The translations under genes were made by a program, and so were the position numbers. From NCBI RefSeq assembly GCF_016858305.2, contig NZ_CP074436.1, positions 1,570,001 through 1,634,000 of the forward strand: 64,000 nt of DNA, given 5' to 3'. Below are positions 16,742 through 24,110 of the stretch, in pieces. Source of the stretch: Polaribacter sp. Q13 (lineage in GTDB: Bacteria > Bacteroidota > Bacteroidia > Flavobacteriales > Flavobacteriaceae). A model generated the notes under the pieces. The model was given only the letters and a program-made list of their open reading frames with translations, was not told where the DNA came from and ran no database searches. How positions within the stretch are numbered: position 1 is the first letter of the stretch; each line of letters starts with the position of its first letter.

Positions 16742-17095
16742 TTATTTTATTTTATTTCTGTATGCAATTGTCATGTTCATTAAATCGAAACAATTTTTAT
16801 AATATCTATCAAAATCTTTTTTTGGTAGATAATTTCTTCTTATTGCTTTATGCAAGCAAGTTACTACTTCTGCTAAAGAACGAATTGAATATCCTAAAAA
16901 CTTTCTGTATTCAGCATTTGATTGTAAAATAGAACCTTCTGAAGTATTCAAAGCCACAGAATCTGCTGCTCTTCGTAATTGAGAAAACAAATTATAAATT
17001 TCTTCTTTCGGAAAATTCTTTACAAGCAAATTCATTTCTTCGCCTAAATCCATAGATTTTTGCCAAATAATTAAATTTTCAAATTTAAAACTCAT
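16742..17095 (-). CDS. Four-helix-bundle protein (23S rRNA intervening-sequence family)
   Basis: 117 residues, the usual length of the S23/four-helix-bundle family. Typical motifs are visible: 'FENLIIWQKSMDLGEEM' at the start, 'LRRAADSVALNTSEG' and 'YRKFLGYSIRSLAEV'. The family was first found inside intervening sequences of 23S rRNA genes and is widespread as free genes in Bacteroidetes; its biochemical function is unclear. The gene is flanked by inverted GAAGTTTGAAG-type repeats, which suggests that it was inserted into the cluster as a unit (inference). Confidence 0.9.
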   Translation of the reverse strand: MSFKFENLIIWQKSMDLGEEMNLLVKNFPKEEIYNLFSQLRRAADSVALNTSEGSILQSNAEYRKFLGYSIRSLAEVVTCLHKAIRRNYLPKKDFDRYYKNCFDLMNMTIAYRNKIK

Positions 17096-17131
17096 TTCCT
17101 TTTCTTTATATAAATATACTAAATTATCACT

Positions 17132-17188
17132 TTCTTCTTCATGCTACTTTCTTCATTCTTCACACTTCAAGCTTCATTCTTCAAACCT
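17132..17188. repeat. GAAGTTTGAAG-type repeat, copy 3 (inverted)
   Basis: On the plus strand it reads CTTCATTCTTC, CACTTCAAGC and TTCATTCTTCAAAC, the reverse complement of the motif at 16668-16713. Copies 2 and 3 therefore face each other across the four-helix-bundle gene. Confidence 0.7.
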
Positions 17189-18422
17189 AAAACCCACTCT
17201 TAACTGTTTCTATTACCCAATCTTGTGTAGCATCTTCTAAGGTTTTAAAAACTTCGTAAAACTGTTCTTTATCATACCAATACAAAAATAACACGTCTTT
17301 TGGCGCAATATTAACCAATAAATACCAAATTAAATCTTGATGATTAGGTCTTAATGATGAATGCGGTTTGTGCAGCGCAATATACATTTCTCCATCAATA
17401 ATATCTTTCGGATTTGTGTTTTTTGAAATCTTCTGTTTTTCTAAATAGCGTTCTAATCCCATTACTTTTTTTCTTGATGAAATATCAATTTTATTTAAAT
17501 AGCTTTTAAATAAAATAGGTTCTTGCAAAATATCTTTTATGGGATGTGCTGTATCTTTTAAATAAGATGAAAACATATATTTCTGAATCCTTTTATGTCT
17601 TTTCTTAGTTGTTTCTTCTGTTAAATCTAACTCTAAAACATTATAACTGATTAATTTCTCAATCATTTCTGTGTGTGAGATATGATACATTAAAACATCA
17701 TACGTAGTATCTTTTATAGCTTCTTTGTACGTTGCCTCATTTTCGAAAATAAGCACAGAAGTTACTAAATCTCTTAATAAATAAACGCCACCAAAAGCTT
17801 TTGTATAAAAAGAGTCTGTTGTAAATGTTATTTCTTCGACACTAAGATTTCGTTCCCTTAAATCACCATATTTTTTTGCTGATGTTAAAAGTTTTTTATG
17901 AATATCTTCATCAATAAAATTGTTGTCAGCATTAAATAAAGCTATTAACTTTAATTGTTCTTCCTTGGCTTTACTTAAGTTATCAATTAAATGAAACTTA
18001 ATGGTAATGTCTTTATACCTTAAAACATCTAAAGGTTCATAAAAAACATCTATTTTTTGATCAAACTCTACACAAATAGCCGAATCTCTTGTAATATCAT
18101 TAATCGTTTTCTCGTGCTTTTTAAACACCGTTTTCATCAATTCTCTATCAAAAGAATTAAACGGATTATACACCGGTAATCCTTTTTGTTTTGGAGTAAT
18201 AATTATAGCATACGTATTAGATTCTCCATTATTTAAATAAAAAGGTTCCTTTTTTTCTTCTGCTATTTCCGGACTCCAACCTACTCCATCTATAGTAAAT
18301 GAAGTTAACTTAGTAGCAGTAAAACCTAGTTTTACGAGACATTTATTATAACGTTCTACTAGTTTTCCGCTAACAGAAATAGATTCGCTTCTGTATAATT
18401 TTGCTTTTATTAGTTTTTGCAT
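17187..18422 (-). CDS. Conserved protein of unknown function (411 aa; possibly DUF6638)
   Basis: No signal peptide or transmembrane segment is visible, so it should be cytoplasmic. It has an alpha/beta composition with several aromatic motifs ('FYLNNGESNTYAIIITPKQKG', 'YIALHKPHSSLRPNHQDLIWYLL', 'DVLFLYWYDKEQF'). I believe databases call this family DUF6638, but that is from memory. It follows the Nudix gene by 73 bp on the same strand. The recurrence of such a gene beside AAA+ and Nudix genes in other flavobacteria should be tested. Confidence 0.75.
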   Translation of the reverse strand: MQKLIKAKLYRSESISVSGKLVERYNKCLVKLGFTATKLTSFTIDGVGWSPEIAEEKKEPFYLNNGESNTYAIIITPKQKGLPVYNPFNSFDRELMKTVFKKHEKTINDITRDSAICVEFDQKIDVFYEPLDVLRYKDITIKFHLIDNLSKAKEEQLKLIALFNADNNFIDEDIHKKLLTSAKKYGDLRERNLSVEEITFTTDSFYTKAFGGVYLLRDLVTSVLIFENEATYKEAIKDTTYDVLMYHISHTEMIEKLISYNVLELDLTEETTKKRHKRIQKYMFSSYLKDTAHPIKDILQEPILFKSYLNKIDISSRKKVMGLERYLEKQKISKNTNPKDIIDGEMYIALHKPHSSLRPNHQDLIWYLLVNIAPKDVLFLYWYDKEQFYEVFKTLEDATQDWVIETVKSGF

Positions 18423-18495
18423 TTTTTAATTGTTACACAGAGTTTCACTGAGAAAGCACAGAGATACACGGAGTATTTTAATTTTTTACTTTTTA

Positions 18496-19086
18496 TTATC
18501 CTAACAATTTATGAATAATAGCATATTGCAACAAAACAATGGTTCTTGTATCTACTATTTCTCCTTCATTTAGCATTCTTACAGCTTCCGTAAACGGAAT
18601 TTCTAAAACTTCTATGTCTTCGGTTTCACTTTCTAAACCTCCACCTTCACTCACTTTCATATCGTCTGTATATTCACCCACAAAAAAGTGCATTTTTTCT
18701 GTTAATACGCCTGGTGATGAATAGCCTTCATATACTTTTATGACAGATTTTAAACGGATTCCAACTTCTTCTTCTGTTTCTCTTATGATACATTGTTCAG
18801 GATTGTCTAAATCTAATAAACCCGCAGGAATTTCAATTAAAAACCCATCTTTGTTATCATGTAAATAAATAGGCAATCTGAATTGTTTGATTAAAACCAC
18901 TGTTTTTTTGGTGGTATTGTACAACAAAATCCCTGCTCCATGTCCACGTTCATAGACTTCTCTCATTTGATGTACCCAACTTCCGTCGGACATTTGATAA
19001 TCGAAATTAAATTTGTTTAACGTGTAATAATTATCTGATAATAACGTCTTTTTACTATTTTTTATTCTGATGTTACTCATTCTCAA
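18496..19086 (-). CDS. nudK: NudK-type Nudix hydrolase (nucleoside-diphosphate-sugar pyrophosphatase)
   Basis: 196 residues. It is collinear with E. coli NudK: 'KTLLSDNYYTL', 'REVYERGHGAGILLYN', 'KKTVVLIKQFRLP'. The Nudix box is GLLDLDNPEQCIIRETEEEVG, and 'YSSPGVLTEKMHFFVGEY' and 'EVLEIPFTEA' follow. NudK hydrolyses GDP-mannose and related compounds. Translation may begin at the ATG at 19086 or two codons later (19080, MSNIRIKN). Either way it overlaps the end of the AAA+ gene (14 or 8 bp), so the two are translationally coupled, an unusual partnership. Confidence 0.88.
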   Translation of the reverse strand: MRMSNIRIKNSKKTLLSDNYYTLNKFNFDYQMSDGSWVHQMREVYERGHGAGILLYNTTKKTVVLIKQFRLPIYLHDNKDGFLIEIPAGLLDLDNPEQCIIRETEEEVGIRLKSVIKVYEGYSSPGVLTEKMHFFVGEYTDDMKVSEGGGLESETEDIEVLEIPFTEAVRMLNEGEIVDTRTIVLLQYAIIHKLLG

Positions 19087-21031
19087 AAGTTTTTCTTGCT
19101 TGCAAATCGATATTCATTTGGTTGACTCTCGAATCTACTTTTCTCTTAAAATCTGTATCTGCAATGGTGGCAACATTGTCTAAATAACGCACCACTTCTT
19201 GTCTTCTTATTTCAGAAAAATTAAGTCCTTTCATATTGCTTTTCATTAATTCTTGCAACATATTAAACTTGGTTTCATATTTCTGTTTGAAATAAATTTC
19301 AGGATTTTCGAACCAATCTTGTTCTAAATCAAAATCTGTTAATCGCAATGAAATTGCAGATTGAATATTACGTACATCTCTCGATGAAAAGAACGGAAAT
19401 ATTTTCTGAATTTCTTTATACAAAATAGCAAAGAATAAATGCTCATTAGATCTATGGTTTTTCTCTGCTCTGTCATAAGCTTCTAAAACCCTTACTTCAG
19501 ATGGTTTTTCTATAGAACCCAAAATTTCCCCCATACTTTTTGTCAATCCTTGGTCTTTTAAAAATTGATAATTAGAGGGGTCTTGCATGTTCACAAAATC
19601 GGGCATTGTTTTTTCAAATTTCTTCCACCAAATATAATCTTGGTCTAAAAAGTCGTGTTCTGTTCTTGCTCCATCAATTTTAAATCTTCCTTGTACACGA
19701 GAAATAACTGCCTTATCTAACATTTCTGGTAAATTAGTAAATAATCCGATAGATGAATTTCCATAATTTACAGCATAAGCGCCTTCTGTGTATCGTAAGA
19801 AAACACCGATTACTTCTTTTACACCAGCAGAAACTCCTTGAGTTGTTCTTTCTTGTAAATTGTTTTCTGCATCATCAATCGGCGCAAAAATTAATTTTGT
19901 TGGGTCTTGCATTGGCTTCATCCATTCTACCATTTTTTCTGCAGATCCTCCTTGAAAAGTAGAAATTAACGTGTCTGGCATTGGATGAAATAAAAACGGA
20001 ATGTCTAAATTATCTGAATGTTCTTTTAGTCGGGTTGCAATAGCTGCAATTAACATACTTTTTCCTGTTCCTGGAATTCCATATCCCATAAAAACAGGCA
20101 TAAAACCTCCTAATTCTTGAAACGGATTCTTCTTTGCTTCAAAATCGTAACTCAGCATTCTTTCTGTTAATCTACGTGCAAAATGTTTGGCATCTTTATT
20201 CCCTACAATTTGCTCGAACTGAATTTTATTGAACTCTATACTTTTAGCAGTTCCAGAAAATGCATTATCCCAACCAGAAACGGCAAAATCAGAATTTTCT
20301 AATTTATACGTTCTGTCGATAATGGTTTCTGTGTATTCTAAACTGCTTTTTCTAAGTTGAATTTCATCAATTAAAGCCTCGTAAAAAACCACCGTAAAAT
20401 CAATCACATCCTTGTCCGATTTTACAATCTCTGGATGTCCTAAATATTTATCAAAATAAAACAAAGAACACGCTATTCCTTTTAAAGGTGATAAAAGCGA
20501 AACTTCTGGAATACCTGCAAACTTTTGCTTCATTACCGATAAATCATCTGAAGCATGTGGTTTTAAATCATGTAAAATTTTATAAGAAGTCGCAAATAAT
20601 TGAAAAGCTGTTGCTGTTTGCATCTTACTTTCAAATTCTCTTTTTCCTTGAGAATCTAAAGCAGATTTTCGTTCATGTAAAGATGATAAACCAGATGAAT
20701 CGTAATAATTATCTTTAATCCAAATACCTAAAGTGAGTCCTTCTTGCACTGCATACAAAGTCTGATTCAAATACACAGGTATTGCTATAGAATCTGGTAA
20801 TAAGCGCTTTTTTAGAGCTAAAATAGTTTTAGAAACTGAAGTAACCTCCACATTACTTCCAGAATTAGCTCTTGATAAATACAATAAAATTGATTCGTCT
20901 TTTGCGTCTTTATCTTTATTCTTTGCTCTGTCACTTTGTTCCCATTGAATACTTTTTAAATAACCAGAAGCTTCATCTCTGAGCATGTCTAGTTCATTTT
21001 GTTTTATTGGAAAAGTTGAATTATGATTCAT
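19073..21031 (-). CDS. AAA+ family ATPase of unknown function
   Basis: 652 residues. An N-terminal helical region of about 300 residues precedes an AAA+ core. The Walker A motif GIPGTGKS is at residues 318-325, the Walker B-like LIFAPIDDAEN at 380-390, the sensor-1 asparagine in 'GLFTNLPEML' (Asn433), and arginine-finger candidates in 'VISRVQGRFKIDGAR' (Arg445, Arg449). No protease, helicase or membrane domain is visible. AAA+ proteins of this kind remodel protein complexes; the partner is unknown, and the coiled-coil protein encoded upstream is a candidate. It overlaps the Nudix gene. I do not recognise a named subfamily. Confidence 0.85.
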   Translation of the reverse strand: MNHNSTFPIKQNELDMLRDEASGYLKSIQWEQSDRAKNKDKDAKDESILLYLSRANSGSNVEVTSVSKTILALKKRLLPDSIAIPVYLNQTLYAVQEGLTLGIWIKDNYYDSSGLSSLHERKSALDSQGKREFESKMQTATAFQLFATSYKILHDLKPHASDDLSVMKQKFAGIPEVSLLSPLKGIACSLFYFDKYLGHPEIVKSDKDVIDFTVVFYEALIDEIQLRKSSLEYTETIIDRTYKLENSDFAVSGWDNAFSGTAKSIEFNKIQFEQIVGNKDAKHFARRLTERMLSYDFEAKKNPFQELGGFMPVFMGYGIPGTGKSMLIAAIATRLKEHSDNLDIPFLFHPMPDTLISTFQGGSAEKMVEWMKPMQDPTKLIFAPIDDAENNLQERTTQGVSAGVKEVIGVFLRYTEGAYAVNYGNSSIGLFTNLPEMLDKAVISRVQGRFKIDGARTEHDFLDQDYIWWKKFEKTMPDFVNMQDPSNYQFLKDQGLTKSMGEILGSIEKPSEVRVLEAYDRAEKNHRSNEHLFFAILYKEIQKIFPFFSSRDVRNIQSAISLRLTDFDLEQDWFENPEIYFKQKYETKFNMLQELMKSNMKGLNFSEIRRQEVVRYLDNVATIADTDFKRKVDSRVNQMNIDLQARKTFENE

Positions 21032-21122
21032 GATTAAGTCTTCGGTAAGCAGTATTCAGTTGGCAGTAAACACTGCTTTTCTTATACCAGGTTATTTTTC
21101 TATTTCTAATTTTCATTTTTCA

Positions 21123-21153
21123 GACCTCACAGGTTTTAAAAACCTGTGAGGTC
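21123..21153. repeat. Perfect 15-bp-arm palindrome
   Basis: GACCTCACAGGTTTT, one A, then its exact complement. It lies in the 147-bp gap between the 346-aa gene and the AAA+ gene of the same cluster. It could form a strong RNA hairpin that attenuates or protects the operon mRNA. There is no T-tract directly after it on the minus strand, so simple termination is less likely. Confidence 0.75.
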
Positions 21154-21178
21154 TTGGTCTTGTTTTTATTTTCAAACT

Positions 21179-22219
21179 CTATTTCACCTTAATTTTTAAA
21201 CTCGCCAACTCAATCGGTGGTTTTGCCAATTTATCTAAAGTTCTTGGTGTCTGATTATACAATAATTGAATTATTCGATGAGGTGCTAAAACGTATTTTT
21301 GCTGAATAACTTCACTCCATTTCTGCATGGTTTGCTTCGAGAAAAAACTTCCTTCTGTAAACGTATCGCCAGAAAAAACCTCATCTATTTTTAAGGATAA
21401 AGCATACGATTCTAAAGGAATTTCTTTCTTAGCAATTCCACCTAAAATAGTGTGTGTAATTTCGTTTTCGTCTTTTGCAAAGACATTATGAAAAGGTCCT
21501 AAATCTATTCTTTTTAGATGCTTTGGTTGAATATCCGGTAATTTTCGATCAATATTATATGCCATTGTATCTAAAGACATTTCTCTATCGGCACTTTCTT
21601 TTAATACTTCGTAAATTTTTTCTTTGTTTATTTTACCATCGTAATCAAAGTATAAATAACATATAAAAGGTCGGTTATGACTTACATCGTAGAAACTCCA
21701 ACTAGTCATATATTGATAATTTTCTCCTTCCTTTGCTGTTGTAATTTTACCTTGTACAAAACGGTTGAAAATGTATTTTTTTTCTACGGATGTATAATAA
21801 ACAATAGAAGAAGCTTTAAACAAATCTAATCTTCTGATCGGTTGTTTTTTCTGTAAAAGTGTATTTAAAAATTCTGCTTTTAGAATCTTTGTATCCTTCA
21901 AATTATCGACATAATCGTTTTTCAACTCTAAATCGTTGTACAAAAACCGGAATTCTAAATAATTTGGGAATCCGGAATCTGTTAAATCGACTTTCATATT
22001 ATCTTCTTCGTCGTACATATATTTAATACGCATGGCTTCGATAGAATATAAAAGTAAATCTGAATATTGCTTAAAAAGTAACAACTCTTGGTGTGTACAT
22101 AATTGTTCTTGTTGTACACTTACAATGAGTTCTTTTAATACAAAATCTACCATTTTATGGTAAAAAACATATTGTTCTTTCGAGTCTAAAAGTGCAGAAT
22201 CTAAAGGTGTTGTAATCAT
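21179..22219 (-). CDS. Conserved protein of unknown function (346 aa)
   Basis: There is no signal peptide or transmembrane helix. The N-terminal third (residues 1-120) is predicted helical, and the rest is mixed alpha/beta ('YQYMTSWSFYDVSHNRPFICYLYFDYDGKI', 'LKRIDLGPFHNVFA', 'YVLAPHRIIQLLYNQTPRTLDKLAKPPIELASLKIKVK'). I recognise no family. It sits between the coiled-coil protein and the AAA+ ATPase on the same strand, so it is probably a structural or adaptor partner of that ATPase (inference). Confidence 0.75.
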   Translation of the reverse strand: MITTPLDSALLDSKEQYVFYHKMVDFVLKELIVSVQQEQLCTHQELLLFKQYSDLLLYSIEAMRIKYMYDEEDNMKVDLTDSGFPNYLEFRFLYNDLELKNDYVDNLKDTKILKAEFLNTLLQKKQPIRRLDLFKASSIVYYTSVEKKYIFNRFVQGKITTAKEGENYQYMTSWSFYDVSHNRPFICYLYFDYDGKINKEKIYEVLKESADREMSLDTMAYNIDRKLPDIQPKHLKRIDLGPFHNVFAKDENEITHTILGGIAKKEIPLESYALSLKIDEVFSGDTFTEGSFFSKQTMQKWSEVIQQKYVLAPHRIIQLLYNQTPRTLDKLAKPPIELASLKIKVK

Positions 22220-22335
22220 ACTTATTTTAGTTTTCAGTATTCAGTTACAGTTTTCAGTTTGTTTCTAACTGTAAACTACTTCTGTAAACTTTTTACTATA
22301 TTTTTAAAATTTTAATTTAATTAACAAACTAGCCT

Positions 22336-22438
22336 GCGTTAAGGATTGAAATGGCATCCTTTTTTCTTTTTCAGAAAAAAGATATAATGGAAAGCCTGAC
22401 CTTCTTTTGCTTTTCTCAAAAGAAGGAAACGCCCAAAT
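22336..22438. repeat. Structured dispersed element, copy C
   Basis: GCGTTAAGGATTGA...TGGAAAGCCTG...AACGCCCAAAT. Here the predicted helix is AGG/CCT instead of GGG/CCC. The two inner hairpins are longer than in other copies: CTTTTTTC...GAAAAAAG and a perfect CCTTCTTTT...AAAAGAAGG. It lies in the gap between the coiled-coil gene and the 346-aa gene. Confidence 0.75.
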
Positions 22439-22461
22439 CATTATTCTGCTTATCAATAAAC

Positions 22462-22493
22462 AGATTGCTTCGTCATTCTTCCTCGCAATGACG
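22462..22493. repeat. GTCATTGCGAGG-type repeat half
   Basis: It reads AGATTGCTTCGTC followed by CCTCGCAATGACG, related to the inverted repeat at 16053-16142. It directly abuts the stop codon of the coiled-coil gene. Confidence 0.65.
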
Positions 22494-23834
22494 TTAACTT
22501 AACAAATCATCGTTAGAAGTAGCTGCTTTTGGTTTTGCTGCCGGAGCATCATCACCTTTTGGTACAGTTGCATCTGCTTTGTAATAGTCTTCGAAAATTT
22601 CTTTCATGTCTATTCCGTAACGGTCTGCAAAGTTCTTTTGGATGTCGATATCTTTCTCTCTAATTTCATGCAAAGCCTCTGCGTAAGAGCTATAAACACC
22701 AGTCATCACTTTTTCGTGCACCGGAATATTGTCCATCATTTCTTGACGTGCTCTAGCACTTGCAGAATGCATAGATGCTAAAGTTTCTCCGATATGCTCA
22801 TCTGTTTTTACACCTAAATGCTCTAAAATTGCGGCAAATTCTTGATCTGTTCTTGCTTTTAACGCAACCACATAACCATCGTAATACTTTAATCTTTCTT
22901 CAGTATCCGACTTTAATTTTGCTCTGTGTGTTTGTAAATTAGAACGTAAAGAAGTCAATACTTTAATAGTTAAATTATGCTTGTGCACAAAACTATCTTT
23001 ACTTGCAGCTAAGGTTGTATAAGCATTTTTAAGTCCTTCTAACTCTTCTACTTTTTGCTCTATAGTAGTCATTTTACCAATAGCTTCTGAATAAGCAGTA
23101 GATTGTTTGTCTGCAATTTCTTCTAATTCTTGACGAGATTGTTTTAACAGCGCATATTGTTCTTCTAATTGACCTTCTACTTCTTTCTTTTTTGCTAACG
23201 CTTTTGTATGGTTTTTAGAAGCCTCTACAATGGCATCTTTTAACTTCTCCTCTACTTCTTTAATTTCTACTTCTCTATTTTTAAGGCGTGTAACTGCTGC
23301 TTGTGATTTGTAAGAAAGCTCGCTTAACAAAGTCTGAATATCGGCACTTTCTATACGTTGCTGAAACAATGCTTTTGCCTGATTATCTGCACCTGCACGT
23401 AGTTTTTCTGCTGCAGCAAATTCTATTTCTTCTTTTTTAATCTTCGATTTTCTTCCCCAAAGATTATTCCACCAAGTATCTGCTTTGTTTTGGGCATCTT
23501 CTAATTCTATTCTTGCTCTTTCTAATCCTTTTTGAGCATCGTCAATCACTTTTTGTTCTGATGGATTTAAGGCCGAAAATTTTTCGAACATTATACCAAC
23601 TTCATCTTGGTAATCTGTTAAATCTTTAATAGCATCTAAAAGCGTACTTCTGTCTTTTTCTGCCATGTGCACAACATCATCTAAGGTTGCGTTCAATATT
23701 TTCTGACGAGATTCTGGATCGTCTTCTTGCGCCAATTTAGATTTCATGGTGTCAATTGCTTTTCCCCAATTTACATCTACTTTTTCAGTTTTTTTGTTAG
23801 CACTCGTTTCTAGTAAATCAAAATCATCAGACAT
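22494..23834 (-). CDS. Long coiled-coil cytoplasmic protein of unknown function (446 aa)
   Basis: Almost entirely helical, with heptad-like Glu/Lys/Ala-rich segments from about residue 95 to 340. A tryptophan cluster (ADTWWNNLWGRKSKI, about residue 118) interrupts the coil, and the tail is short, acidic, and Pro/Ala-rich. There is no signal peptide or membrane helix. The layout recalls TelA or PspA-like scaffold proteins, but I see no diagnostic motif of either. Databases often label such proteins 'microtubule-binding' or 'cell surface' by low-complexity similarity, which should not be trusted. It is the first gene of the minus-strand AAA+ cluster, so the promoter of the cluster probably lies at 23835-24110. 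Confidence 0.8.
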   Translation of the reverse strand: MSDDFDLLETSANKKTEKVDVNWGKAIDTMKSKLAQEDDPESRQKILNATLDDVVHMAEKDRSTLLDAIKDLTDYQDEVGIMFEKFSALNPSEQKVIDDAQKGLERARIELEDAQNKADTWWNNLWGRKSKIKKEEIEFAAAEKLRAGADNQAKALFQQRIESADIQTLLSELSYKSQAAVTRLKNREVEIKEVEEKLKDAIVEASKNHTKALAKKKEVEGQLEEQYALLKQSRQELEEIADKQSTAYSEAIGKMTTIEQKVEELEGLKNAYTTLAASKDSFVHKHNLTIKVLTSLRSNLQTHRAKLKSDTEERLKYYDGYVVALKARTDQEFAAILEHLGVKTDEHIGETLASMHSASARARQEMMDNIPVHEKVMTGVYSSYAEALHEIREKDIDIQKNFADRYGIDMKEIFEDYYKADATVPKGDDAPAAKPKAATSNDDLLS

Positions 23835-24110
23835 AGTATTTTTATTTTTTTTAGTTGAATATTTTATTAGACAAGCAATTTCGTTAAAAATTTTGAAATA
23901 AAAACAAAATTACCTCTAAATATAGGTAGCTCAGATTCTTTATTTGTTACAATAAATTGAATATTTATTAAACATAACTGACTAACCCCCAATAAAACAA
24001 GCTATTTATATACATGTAGCACAACCAATTCACTTACTTTTTTTGAATAAAAAGCAGCTATTTAAAGAAGATTAAAACACTTTTTTATAAAGTATCCGTA
24101 TTTTTACAAC

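Noticed and set aside
22494..23834. Calling the coiled-coil protein TelA, PspA or a microtubule-binding protein
   Set aside because: Only general coiled-coil similarity is visible and no diagnostic motif, so no name was given.
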